64,000 bases of DNA from Xanthomonas cassavae CFBP 4642. GTDB lineage: Bacteria > Pseudomonadota > Gammaproteobacteria > Xanthomonadales > Xanthomonadaceae. Location of the stretch: the NCBI RefSeq assembly GCF_000454545.1, contig NZ_CM002139.1:763471-827470 (forward strand), in the 5' to 3' direction. The position numbers and the translations under genes are program-made. Under the pieces are notes generated by a model. The model had not been told where the DNA came from, did no database searches, and was given only the letters and a program-made list of their open reading frames with translations. Below, piece after piece: positions 49,114 to 61,018 of the stretch. Within the stretch, counting starts at the first letter, position 1; every line of letters starts with the position of its first letter.

Positions 49114-49616
49114 GGAAAGATCTCCATCAGGGGCTTTTCGTAGCGGGTCTTGATCTCGGCGATCAACGCGTCCGGGTCGTCCAGATGCAGCACGTGCACC
49201 AGCAGGTATTTGCGGTCGTCAGACAGCGCCGCAGACACCGTGCCCGGCGTCAGCGTGATCATGCTGGTCAGCGCGGCAATGCCATGGATGTTGGCGATAT
49301 CCAGCGGCACCCAGATAAATCCGGGATGGATGCGCGATTCCGGCCCGAGCACCTGGATGGCGACCTTGATGTTGGATCGCACGATGTCGCCGGCCGCCAC
49401 CAGCAGCATGCGCGGCATCGAGCGCAGCGAACCGATGCGCGCGAACTCGCGGTCCAGCCGCGCGGCGAAGATCGGCACCACCACGCCCAGCAGCGCACCC
49501 AGCACCCACTGCTGCGGCCCGAAGCTGTCGCTGAGCAGCAGCCAGAACACGAAGACCATCACGCTCAACGGTGCCGATGGAAACAGCCGGCGTCGCCATG
49601 ACACCCGTGCGTTCAT
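49110..49616 (-). CDS. mnhE: Cation/proton antiporter subunit E
   Basis: A 168-residue subunit with two to three N-terminal membrane helices and a cytoplasmic domain containing the family motif ITLTPGTVSA followed by LLVHVLHLDDPD. It overlaps mnhD and mnhF by four bases each. Confidence 0.9.
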   Translation of the reverse strand: MNARVSWRRRLFPSAPLSVMVFVFWLLLSDSFGPQQWVLGALLGVVVPIFAARLDREFARIGSLRSMPRMLLVAAGDIVRSNIKVAIQVLGPESRIHPGFIWVPLDIANIHGIAALTSMITLTPGTVSAALSDDRKYLLVHVLHLDDPDALIAEIKTRYEKPLMEIFP

Positions 49617-51157
49617 GGCTGCCTCCGTAGCGGGGTGGTGGCACGCACCTGCTCGACGTAGGCGCCTGGGTCGTGCAACTGCGCGGCGGCGGCATCGGTG
49701 TAGCGCATCAGCGGCTCGGCCCCAACCGTCATCGCCACCAGGCCGGTCAGCAACAGGACCGTGGCGGCGGTTTCCACCGGGCGCATGCGGCCACGGCGCG
49801 GCGGTTGCAGCTCGGGCGCATCCTCCACCGCGGCGGGCACGCGCCAGAACAGGCGCACGCCGGCACGCGTCAATCCGATCACCACCAGCAGGCTGCTGCC
49901 CAGCACCGCGGCCCAGACCGGGCCCACCAGGCCGGCGGGCACGTGCTGCAGCAAGGCGGCCTTGGCCAGAAATCCGGACAACGGCGGCAGGCCGGCCACC
50001 GCGACCGCGGCGATCAGGAACATGCTGCCGGGGATCGCCCGCCCCGGCAGTGGCGCCACCACTTCCTTGCGGTCGCTGGCGCTGCCACGGCGGCGCCGGA
50101 TCAGGTCCGAGACCATGAACAAGGCCGCAGCCACGAAACTGCTATGCGGCAGGTAGTACAGGCCGGCGCCCAGTGCGCCCGCATCGTCCAGCGAAAACGC
50201 GATGAACAACGTCGCTGCCGAAAACACCACCAGGTACGACACCATCACCCGCAGCCGCGATGCGGCCATCACCCCGAACGCCGCCATCAACAGCGTTGCG
50301 ATGCCCAGCCACAGCAGGGCATGTCGTCCGAAGCCGTGCAGCGCGCCAGCACCGGCGCCAAACCACAGCGCCGATACGCGCAAGGTTGCGTATAGCCCGA
50401 CCTTGGTCATGATCGCGAACAACGCCGCCACTGCGGCCGGTGCGCGCGAGTAGGTCTCCGGCAGCCACAGATACAGCGGCAGCAGCGCGGCCTTGCTGCA
50501 GAACACCAACAGCAACAAGCCCAATGCGGCCTTGGCCAGCGGCAGGTCCTGCGCCGGCAGCTCGGCAATGCGTTGCGACAGCTCGGCCATGTTGAGGGTG
50601 CCGAATACGCCGAACAGCAAGCCCAGCGCAATCAGGAACAGCGTTGACGCGCACACGTTGAACACCACGTAATGCAGGCCCACGCGCATCTGCAGGCCGC
50701 GCCCGCCGCTGAGCAGCAGCCCGTAGGAGGCGATCAGCATCACTTCGAAGAACACGAACAGGTTGAAGATGTCGCCGGTGAGGAAGGCACCGTTCAAGCC
50801 CATCAGCTGGAACTGGAACAGGGCATGGAAGTGCGGTGCGCGCCGGTCCCAGCCGGCGCAGGCATGCAGCAGGCAGGCCGAGCCCAGGATCAGCGTCGTC
50901 AACAGCATCCATGCCGAGAGCCGGTCGCCCATCAGCACGATGCCCAGCCGCGCCGGCCAGTCGCCGAGCAGGTAGACCAGCACGCCACCGTCGGCGGCAC
51001 GCGCGAACAGCGCGATGACCGCGGCCGCCAGCACCGCCATGCTCGCCCACGCCACGCTGCGCTGCACGCGTGGCCCGTAACGGCGGTGTTCGACGAACAG
51101 CGACGCCGCCGCACCCAGCATCGGGATCAGGATCGGCAGGATCAGCAAATGATTCAT
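49613..51157 (-). CDS. mnhD: Cation/proton antiporter subunit D (NuoN/NuoM-like)
   Basis: A 514-residue proton-pumping-type subunit homologous to complex I antiporter-like subunits, with about 14 membrane helices. Conserved ionisable residues lie in helices around FFEVMLIASYG and SKAALLPLYLWLPETYSRAP. It forms the membrane channel module with subunit A. It overlaps mnhC and mnhE by four bases. Confidence 0.92.
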   Translation of the reverse strand: MNHLLILPILIPMLGAAASLFVEHRRYGPRVQRSVAWASMAVLAAAVIALFARAADGGVLVYLLGDWPARLGIVLMGDRLSAWMLLTTLILGSACLLHACAGWDRRAPHFHALFQFQLMGLNGAFLTGDIFNLFVFFEVMLIASYGLLLSGGRGLQMRVGLHYVVFNVCASTLFLIALGLLFGVFGTLNMAELSQRIAELPAQDLPLAKAALGLLLLVFCSKAALLPLYLWLPETYSRAPAAVAALFAIMTKVGLYATLRVSALWFGAGAGALHGFGRHALLWLGIATLLMAAFGVMAASRLRVMVSYLVVFSAATLFIAFSLDDAGALGAGLYYLPHSSFVAAALFMVSDLIRRRRGSASDRKEVVAPLPGRAIPGSMFLIAAVAVAGLPPLSGFLAKAALLQHVPAGLVGPVWAAVLGSSLLVVIGLTRAGVRLFWRVPAAVEDAPELQPPRRGRMRPVETAATVLLLTGLVAMTVGAEPLMRYTDAAAAQLHDPGAYVEQVRATTPLRRQP

Positions 51158-51527
51158 CGCCGTGCCTGCCGCGTGTCCACACCGGTGGCGGCATCTTCGT
51201 GCGCGTCCACGTGATCGCTGCCGTTATCGCTGCGGCTGCGGATCGCCAGCACCAGGCTCACTGCGGTCATTGCGAAGGCAATCACGATCGCGGTCAGCAC
51301 CAGTGCCTGCGGCAAGGGGTCGGTGTAATGCTGCAGATCCACTGGCACGCCCTCGCGCAGCACGGGCGGCTGTCCGCTGCGCAGCCGCCCGCCGGCAAAG
51401 ATCAGCAGGTTGGTCGCATACGACAGGAAGGTCATCCCCAGGATCACATCGAAGCTGCGCGCACGCAGCAGCAGATAGATCGCCAATGCGGTGAGGACGC
51501 CGATCGCGCTTGCCACTGCCAGTTCCA

Positions 51528-51528
<1 letters not shown>
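51154..51528 (-). CDS. mnhC: Cation/proton antiporter subunit C (NuoK-like)
   Basis: A 124-residue protein with three membrane helices, related to complex I NuoK; the segment YLLLRARSFDVILGMTFLSYA and the following NLLIFAGG are typical. A 25-residue charged C-terminal tail is present. It begins at the TAATG junction with the A/B gene. Confidence 0.9.
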
Positions 51529-54356
<2,828 letters not shown>

Positions 54357-54484
54357 GCAGGGAACACGAGCCGCGAGCAGGCCAGAGCTTAACAAATCGT
54401 TGACTGACGCCAGTGTCAACGTCGGCACTGCGCCCGCGCTGCCGACGTGGCCGATCGACGACGCATTGGCATGGCGTACTCGGT

Positions 54485-55423
54485 ATGCTGCAGTCATCCG
54501 TGACTCGTGTCTTTCGTCCTGTGACCGCTGCCAATCCCGCCCCAACCGCTGCTGCATCCGCGCCACGCGCCCTGGTTTTCGGCGGGAGCGGGCAAATTGG
54601 CGAGCGGTTGCTGGCCCGGCTGCTCAGCCGCGGCTGGCAGGTCACCGCATGGTCGCGCCAGCCGCGCGCTGCGCGCTCGGGCCTGATCTGGCGGCAAGGC
54701 GACCTGTCGGTGCCGGCAGCGGCAGGCGAGACCTTCGAAGCGATTTTCAGCTGCGGCCCGTTGGACCACTTCGCACGCTGGTATGCCGAAAATCCGGTGC
54801 GTGCGCCGCGCATCGTGGCGTTCGGTTCCACCAGCCTGGAGGTCAAGCAGCATTCGGTCGATGCCGCCGAGCGCGATGTGGCGCAGCGGCTCGCGCACGC
54901 CGAGCAGGCGTTGTTCTCGGCCGCCCAGGCGCGTGGTGCCACGGCCACGGTGCTGCGCCCGACCCTGGTGTATGGCGCCGGACGCGACAAGACCCTGACC
55001 CAGATCGCCGGCCTGGCGCAGCGCACCGGCGCCTTCGTACTGCCGGCCAATGCCACCGGCCTGCGCCAGCCGGTGCACGTGGACGACCTGGCCAGCGCCG
55101 CGCTGGCGGTGATCGGTCAACTGGCAACCCAGCAACGCAGTTATGCCGTTGGCGGTGGCGAAGTGCTGGCTTACACGCAGATGGTGCAGCGTGTGCTGGC
55201 CGCACTGCCGCGGCCGGCGCGGCTGTATCAGGTGCCACCGGGCCTGTTCGGAGTGGCGCTCACGGCCGCCCATCGCCTGGGTCGCCTGCGCGGCATGAAT
55301 GCCGCCGCGTTGCAGCGCATGCGCGAAGACCTGGTCTTCGATCTGGAGCCGGCGCGTCGCGATTTCGGCTATGCACCACGCACGTTCCAGCCACTGCCGG
55401 AAGAGCTTGGCATCGGCGAATGA
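54485..55423 (+). CDS. NAD-dependent epimerase/SDR-like protein
   Basis: A 312-residue atypical SDR. The Rossmann glycine motif is FGGSGQIGERLLARLLSRG, then a TVLRPTLVYGAGRDKTL block and the PVHVDDLASAALAVI motif of the extended SDR/epimerase group. The canonical Tyr-x-x-x-Lys is not evident where expected, so it could be a non-classical binder. About 25 residues precede the first strand, and a later start is possible. It diverges from the antiporter operon. Confidence 0.8.
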   Translation: MLQSSVTRVFRPVTAANPAPTAAASAPRALVFGGSGQIGERLLARLLSRGWQVTAWSRQPRAARSGLIWRQGDLSVPAAAGETFEAIFSCGPLDHFARWYAENPVRAPRIVAFGSTSLEVKQHSVDAAERDVAQRLAHAEQALFSAAQARGATATVLRPTLVYGAGRDKTLTQIAGLAQRTGAFVLPANATGLRQPVHVDDLASAALAVIGQLATQQRSYAVGGGEVLAYTQMVQRVLAALPRPARLYQVPPGLFGVALTAAHRLGRLRGMNAAALQRMREDLVFDLEPARRDFGYAPRTFQPLPEELGIGE

Positions 55424-55578
55424 TGTCAGCCGGTGTGCGCGGGTGTTAGAGCGCGGCGTTGGCCTCTGCCCAGCTGTCGACAACCGCAGCGACATTGGCA
55501 TGCATGCAAACTCGCGCGGTGCTGCCGGGTGTCACGCCGTGGTGGCTTCCGTCGCGCCCGGCCTGTCGTCAGGCACGC

Positions 55579-56064
55579 TCAGTAGCGCCAGCCCAGCTGG
55601 CGATATGCCTTGGCCAGCACCCAGATCGGGCCGATCAGCAGATAGGTCAGGTCGGTCAGAAAGCTTGGCTTGCGGCCTTCGATCTTGTGGCCGACGAACT
55701 GGGCGATCCACGCCATCACGAATACCGATACGCCTGCGGCAAACAGGCCATTGAGCCCGGCCCTGCCTTCGATCAGCCGGCACAAGCAGCCAAAGAAAAA
55801 GAAGATGGCCAGCATGCCCAGCCCCAACGGGCGCGAGAGCCGGTTGTAGTACGACCATGCGGCAAACATCGCCAGCGCCGCCCACACCCCGCTGCTGAAC
55901 CAGGTGCCGCCAACCGGGATGCACCACAGCAGGGCAACCACCGACCACAGGATGGCCGGCACGGCCAGCACGTGGATGTGCTGATTGGTGGCGTTGCGAT
56001 GGTCGTCGGAATAGCTGGCGAAATAGCGGTCGATCGCGCGTGCGGTGGTGGTGCGTTCGGTCAT
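55579..56064 (-). CDS. DUF962 (Mpo1-like) membrane protein
   Basis: A 161-residue protein with four membrane helices. The N-terminal signature RAIDRYFASYSDDHRNATNQ with the following HIHVLAVPAI is characteristic of DUF962, related to yeast Mpo1, a dioxygenase of 2-hydroxy fatty acids. Conserved His residues in that segment would hold iron. A role in lipid metabolism is suggested by homology only. Start at the ATG at 56064 (MTERTTTAR). Confidence 0.88.
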   Translation of the reverse strand: MTERTTTARAIDRYFASYSDDHRNATNQHIHVLAVPAILWSVVALLWCIPVGGTWFSSGVWAALAMFAAWSYYNRLSRPLGLGMLAIFFFFGCLCRLIEGRAGLNGLFAAGVSVFVMAWIAQFVGHKIEGRKPSFLTDLTYLLIGPIWVLAKAYRQLGWRY

Positions 56065-56172
56065 GTTCCCTCCCAGGAATGACCCAAGCATACGCGTGCG
56101 AACGGCCGTGGTGGCAGTGTGCGAGAAACCGGGCGCTGCCACGCGGCGATTGCATGGCAGCGCCGGGGAGCA

Positions 56173-57767
56173 TCAGTTCACCGACACCGCACTCCAAGCC
56201 GCTGCCACGGCGCGGTACTGGGTGGAGCTGCCGCCATACAGATCGGTGGCCGCACTCAGCGTGGCCCGACGTGCAGCCGCGTAGTTGCTGGAGGAGGTCA
56301 TGTAGACCGTGAGCGCGCGGTACCAGATGCGGCTGGCCGCGGCACGGCCGATCGCGGTCAATGCGGTATTGCCGTTGCAGACCAGCCCGGCCGGAGTGAC
56401 GTTGTAGCTGGTGCCCGCACCAAACCCGCTCGGCACCACCGCACCTTCGGCCAGCAAGTAGTAGAAGTGATTGGCCACGCCGGAGCTGTAGTGCACATCG
56501 ATCGAACCCAGGTTGCTGCGATAGCAATCGGGCGAGTCGCCATCCAGGCTCGGCTTGAACATGTAGCGCAGGGCCAGCGTTCCGCTGCTGTTGCCGGCAA
56601 TGAGTTTTTCGCCGATCAGATAATTGCCGGGCTGTGCGCTGTTGTTGGCGGAGAATTCCACCATCGCGCCCATGATGTCGGAGGTGGCTTCGTTCAGGCC
56701 GCCGGACTCGCCTGAATACACCAGCCGCGCCGAGCGGCTGGTCACCCCGTGGGTCATCTCGTGCCCGGCAACGTCCACTGACACCAGCGGTGTAAAGGTG
56801 CTGCCGTCGCCATCGCCGAAGGTCATGCAAAAGCAGCTGTCCGACCAGAAGGCGTTGTTGTAGCGGCTGCCGTAATGCACGCGGCTGCGTGCGCCCTTGC
56901 CATCGTTGGCGATGCCGCTGCGCGAATGGGTGTTCTTGAAGTAATCCCAGGTCAGCGCCACGCCGTAATGCGCATCCACAGCCACCGTTGCGGCGTCGCT
57001 GCTGGCGCCGCTGCCCCAGGCGTTGTCGGTATCGGTCAGCAGCGTACCGTTGCCGGAGGTACTGTTGCGCATGGTGTAGGTGGCGCCGCCGCCGCGACCG
57101 AGATCGGTCATCTCGAAACCGCTGCTACAGCGCGTGGTGGTCAGCGCCACGCTACCGGCATACAGCGGCGCCCGGTACCCGCCGCGCTGGTGCCGCCTGC
57201 ACATGCGGTATGCACCGTGTCCCAGGCATCGAGGATGCGTTGATCCACGGCATCGACGATGTAATGCATTTCGGTTGGCGTCTGATCGGGCTTGATGCCG
57301 CGATAGATCACCTCATACGCAAGGCGTGGGGCACCCTGGCGTGCGTACAGCGCCAGACTGGCACGCGGCGGCGCATCCTGCGGTACATCGAAGTGCGCAC
57401 CGGCCACGCGCACTGCAGTGTCGGCATCGATGCCAGGCACCAGGCCCGGACGTACCGGCGTGTCCAGGGTCTGGCTCAACTGACGCATCACTCCACGCCG
57501 CGAATGCACTACCACGTCGCCACCGATCACCGGCAGGCCCTGATACGTGCGATCGAAGCGCACGTGCTCGGTGCCATCGGCATCGACGATGCTGTCGCGC
57601 GCGATGAAGACATCGGCCGGCGCGCGATGGGCCATGGCCGATGCGGTATTGCCCAGCAATGCCTGTGCACGCGACACCGCCGCGTCGGCAGACAGGTCCA
57701 CCGCGGTGGCGGCAGCAGAAAACGACAGCGCGCAGCAGATCGCCGCGCCCAACAGATGCAATTGCAT
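56173..57767 (-). pseudogene. Frameshifted M4-family (thermolysin-like) secreted metalloprotease
   Basis: Two adjacent frames together encode one protease of about 530 residues. The first (57767 down to about 57172) gives a signal peptide (MQLHLLGAAICCALSFSAAA) and the FTP/PepSY-type propeptide up to ACAGGTSAAGTG. The second gives the catalytic domain from APLYAGSVALTTTRC, with the zinc motif HEMTHG, the third ligand in GLNEATSD, and the C-terminal M4 helical domain. A single missing base in the run of C on the plus strand at 57171-57173 accounts for the shift. Either the gene is dead, or the base was lost in sequencing; all active-site residues remain. Confidence 0.85.
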
Positions 57768-58208
57768 GACGACTCTCTCCAGAAAACGTGCAATGCAAAG
57801 ACCGGCCGCACCCCCCGGGACAGCCGGTCGCCGATGGCACCTCGGGTGCCGGCAGTTACGCTTGCACAGTCCCGAACCGGACGGTAGTAAAAGTTACAGA
57901 TGTATCGCGTTCTGTGCGCCCGGCCACTTTGCGCTGCGGACCGCATCGCACAGATGCGCCTGTCTCAGTACGCGCAAGGCATCTATACGATGGTATCCGC
58001 GCAATCTCCCTATCGCGTTGGCAGGTTCGGTAGGTTGATGCGCCGGTATGCGCGCGTGCGGCAGGCAAACACGGTGAATGACGCGGCTCCTTGAACTCAA
58101 CATTCAATGAGTGACGTCTCACTTTTACCCGGGTGCAGGTGCGGCAGATGGAAGGCAGCTAAAAAAGCCGGCCATTCAGGCCGGCCGACTTTCTCGTGTA
58201 TCGCGAAC
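57768..58208. other. Intergenic stretch upstream of the metalloprotease
   Basis: About 440 bases hold the terminator of the effector gene at 58161-58190 and must hold the protease promoter. It appears less GC-rich than the flanking genes. No gene is supported. Confidence 0.5.
58161..58190 (-). terminator. Intrinsic terminator of the effector gene
   Basis: On the minus strand, a 7-base perfect stem GCCGGCC/GGCCGGC with a 5-base loop is followed by six T. It lies about 20 bases after the effector stop. Confidence 0.88.
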
Positions 58209-60083
58209 TCAGCGGCCGCCGATGGCGACCTTGTGTTGCTCTTCGTGCGCCTGTTGCTGCTGCGACTGGCCAGCCAGCAACTGCGCGCTGGTCTGCTCCA
58301 ATGACGGGGCAGGCTGGTTCAGATCCACCGCCGCACGAAACCCCGGTGTGGTTCCCATCACGAACGCCTTGCCGTCCTGCACCGTCACGTGTTGCAGTTT
58401 CTCTGCGCTGTCGATGCCATTCTGCTTGGCCTGCAACGTGACGTTGGCCGCCGTCTCGTTGGAGATCATGCTCGGCAGCTTGCTGCGGATCGCATTGTGC
58501 AACGCATGGTCCGGGTGAGAGGCATCGTTGAGCGACGGGCCCTTTGGTGCCGCGACCGGGGCGTCAGCCGCTTTTGCCGCAGTCTGCGCCGCAGGTGCCG
58601 ACAACGCCGCTCGCGTATCGCGGCCGACGACTCCGTCCTGCTGCAGCCCATATTGCTTCTGGAACGCCATCACCGCCTCGCGCGTGTTGTCGCCAAAGCG
58701 TCCGTCCTCGGCAAGCTGATTGCCCTGCGCGTCGCGTACACCCAGCCGGTTGAGATCTTGCAGCAGCGACTGTACTTCGCCTCCGCGAGCTCCGTGCTTC
58801 ATTAGGGGATGAGAGGTGGTTTCGTTCGAGAATGGGTGAGCTGGCGACACACTGGTGTGTGTCTGAGTGCGTGCTGCAGGCGGCTCGGACGTACCATGCA
58901 GTGGTGCACGCACCTGGAACTCGGGTTTCGGAGTCAACGCGCCGACAATACGCGTCCCGCCGCCGTCCCAATAGCCGCCGGGAGTGATCGTGACCTCTGC
59001 AGGTCCCGTGCTGCCTTGAGAGCCGATGAACTGGATATTTCCTTTGGCGTCGTAACCCTTGAAGATGCCGACATGCTGGCCCTGCGATGATGAAAACATC
59101 AGAATGTCGCTCTGGTGCAGGCTTCCATTTGGCTTGCGTGCTTCTGCAGCCGAAGTGACATCGAAATGTTCGCGTGCATATGCGGTGGTATTGGCGCCAT
59201 TGAACAATTTGGCAGTCGTGAAGCCAGCCGCGTTTTCGCCGGGCACATCGTATCCGGCGTTTTTGAGCCCGCGCCAGACAAAGGCGGAGCAGTCCACGCC
59301 CAGCCGTCCGTCGCCATCGGCGTCACGCTCTAGCCGACTGCTGTCGCGGCCTGGGCGTGGATGATCGGGACGACCGTACTCGTACCGCCGACCTTCACCC
59401 AGGAAATGCTGATACGCCTCGTTGTAGACGGCAGCGCCGGTGGCGCCTGCTGCCGCTTGATTGGCTGTAGGTGTGGTTGCAGCGGGCGTCGTGGATGATG
59501 GCGTCTGGGGCTGTCCCACTGATGGCGTATGCGAAGGTTGCTGGGTGGTCGTTACTTCGCCCGCGCGCCAGCCCTCGAAACGCCGAATTCCGTCCGCGAG
59601 CACCTCGCGTTCGCGCACGCTCATCTGTCCAACCGTTTTCTCGCGCAGATCCACGCCGTGTCGATCGCCTTCGGCAAAGATCGCGGCTGCCTGCTCCTTG
59701 TGATGGGTGCGGCCACTGTAATCAGCGGTCGAATAACTTGGCAGGATCTCTTCAACGGTCTTTTCGGCGAAGCGCCGCTCCAGTAGCTGGATTTTGGCAG
59801 CGCGACCGGCTTCATAACTTTCAAAGACGGCGTTGCCCCACTGATCCAGCCCGACCACGCCTTGATAGCGATTCTGTGCCGCTTCGAGTGCTTGCTCTCG
59901 GGTGCGGGGGTTATTGACGGTCTTATCGGCACTTCCGGCAAATTCGAATTTGAGGTTGCCGGGATTGTTGTTACGCCACGAGACGGTGCCACCGGAGCGG
60001 GTGATGACGCTGTCGTCATCCATTTCCAGCGTACGCGTCGTGCCCACACTACTGACCACACGGGTAATCTTGGGATCCGACAT
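58209..60083 (-). CDS. Type IV secretion antibacterial effector: lysozyme-like, NlpC/P60, PG-binding and XVIPCD
   Basis: A 624-residue protein without a signal peptide. Residues about 30-175 form a lysozyme-like region (WRNNNPGNLKFEF, then VFESYEAGRAAKIQLLERRF). Residues about 220-380 resemble an NlpC/P60 peptidase with Cys265 in GVDCSAFVW and His337 in GQHVGIFKGY. Residues about 426-495 are a peptidoglycan-binding domain (GARGGEVQSLLQDL...DGRFGDNTREAVMAFQKQYG). Residues about 518-615 match the XVIPCD that docks with VirD4: HPDHALHNAIRSKLP, then NVTLQAKQNGI, LQHVTVQDGKAFVMG and a Gln-rich tail. It would be injected by the type IV apparatus into rivals and cut cell wall. By eye its base composition is lower in GC than the neighbours. 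It lies 51 bases after a lipoprotein gene. From memory it resembles the X. citri effector XAC0466. Confidence 0.85.
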   Translation of the reverse strand: MSDPKITRVVSSVGTTRTLEMDDDSVITRSGGTVSWRNNNPGNLKFEFAGSADKTVNNPRTREQALEAAQNRYQGVVGLDQWGNAVFESYEAGRAAKIQLLERRFAEKTVEEILPSYSTADYSGRTHHKEQAAAIFAEGDRHGVDLREKTVGQMSVREREVLADGIRRFEGWRAGEVTTTQQPSHTPSVGQPQTPSSTTPAATTPTANQAAAGATGAAVYNEAYQHFLGEGRRYEYGRPDHPRPGRDSSRLERDADGDGRLGVDCSAFVWRGLKNAGYDVPGENAAGFTTAKLFNGANTTAYAREHFDVTSAAEARKPNGSLHQSDILMFSSSQGQHVGIFKGYDAKGNIQFIGSQGSTGPAEVTITPGGYWDGGGTRIVGALTPKPEFQVRAPLHGTSEPPAARTQTHTSVSPAHPFSNETTSHPLMKHGARGGEVQSLLQDLNRLGVRDAQGNQLAEDGRFGDNTREAVMAFQKQYGLQQDGVVGRDTRAALSAPAAQTAAKAADAPVAAPKGPSLNDASHPDHALHNAIRSKLPSMISNETAANVTLQAKQNGIDSAEKLQHVTVQDGKAFVMGTTPGFRAAVDLNQPAPSLEQTSAQLLAGQSQQQQAHEEQHKVAIGGR

Positions 60084-60134
60084 GAGCTGTTCCTTTGCTG
60101 AGTGGTTGGTCGAACCTGATGTGTATTGTCTGAC

Positions 60135-60806
60135 TTACAGTCCGTTCGAAAATACGTCCAGTGCCTCCGCGCTGACCCATCCCTGCGCGCAACTGCCAAC
60201 ATACCGCCCGGGTGCTGCTGCATGGCAGGCATCGCCACGCGCAGGCGTTATACGCTTGATCGGCCTATCGCCATACGTCTTGCAAAGCACATTGTTTTTG
60301 CACTTTGCAACGCTGTCTGCGGGAATTACCACGACGTAATAATAAAGCGGGTTCTGTCCTGCGCGGCCGATCGCCTGGATGCAGACGAGCTGGCCTTGTG
60401 CCAGGCTGGCATTCGCCGTTGCGCTGCTGCCTGTGGTGGGCACCGTATTCAATGCATCCACACCCTTGGCTTGTGCAACGCCAGCGAAGAACCCCTCATC
60501 GCCACAATCGGGCGACAGCTCTACGTCGTAGAAATCACCGCTATCGACATTGCCTGCGGTGCAGCCTTTCGCCGTCTTTGCATCCGTGCACTTGACGCCG
60601 CTGGTTTGTATCAGCGCGGCAAGTGTGTCGTTTAACGACGCACCTGCAGGTGCTGAGGGTGCAGTCGACGCAGTAGGCGCGGCTGGCAATGCGGCAGGCG
60701 CGGCAGACTCGCCGGAACTGCAGGCGCTCAGTACGAGCAGTGAACCGGACAGCAGGGCGCCGCAGAGTGCGCGTGAGTGGCCGAGAAGTAGACCTGACAG
60801 AGCCAT
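60135..60806 (-). CDS. Lipoprotein, candidate immunity protein to the adjacent effector
   Basis: A 223-residue lipoprotein: signal with lipobox LSAC (Cys29), a low-complexity Ala/Pro/Thr linker (about 33-55), then a compact domain with about eight Cys (e.g. GVKCTDAKTAKGCTAG, SPDCGDEG, VAKCKNNVLCKTYGD, DACHAA and SCAQGW) that could form disulfides in the periplasm. The fold is unknown to me. In Xanthomonas effector-immunity pairs, lipoprotein inhibitors are typically encoded just upstream of their effectors, as here on the same strand. Immunity is therefore inferred from position and export. I chose the ATG at 60806 (MALSGLLLG). Confidence 0.75.
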   Translation of the reverse strand: MALSGLLLGHSRALCGALLSGSLLVLSACSSGESAAPAALPAAPTASTAPSAPAGASLNDTLAALIQTSGVKCTDAKTAKGCTAGNVDSGDFYDVELSPDCGDEGFFAGVAQAKGVDALNTVPTTGSSATANASLAQGQLVCIQAIGRAGQNPLYYYVVVIPADSVAKCKNNVLCKTYGDRPIKRITPARGDACHAAAPGRYVGSCAQGWVSAEALDVFSNGL

Positions 60807-60987
60807 TGCGACCTTATTGGACAGAGGCGCGCCATCGCGGCGTGCCTGATGGGGGTATATGCCAATGCACGTGGATGGCCGTGGTGAACTTTCACGCACG
60901 GCTGCCGACGGGCTCCGGCGGCCTCTTGGATTGGGTCCAGGCGCGCCGAGTATGTCGGCGCTCAAGTCATGGCGGCGTCAGTGCGAC

Positions 60988-61012
60988 TCAAAGCCCCTGA
61001 CAGCGGGGCGCC
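60988..61012 (-). terminator. Possible weak terminator after purC
   Basis: On the minus strand, GCCCC and GGGGC pair around a 7-base loop and are followed by TTTGAGT. The stem is short and the T-run poor. It lies just after the purC stop. Confidence 0.4.
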
Positions 61013-61018
61013 ACCCCA

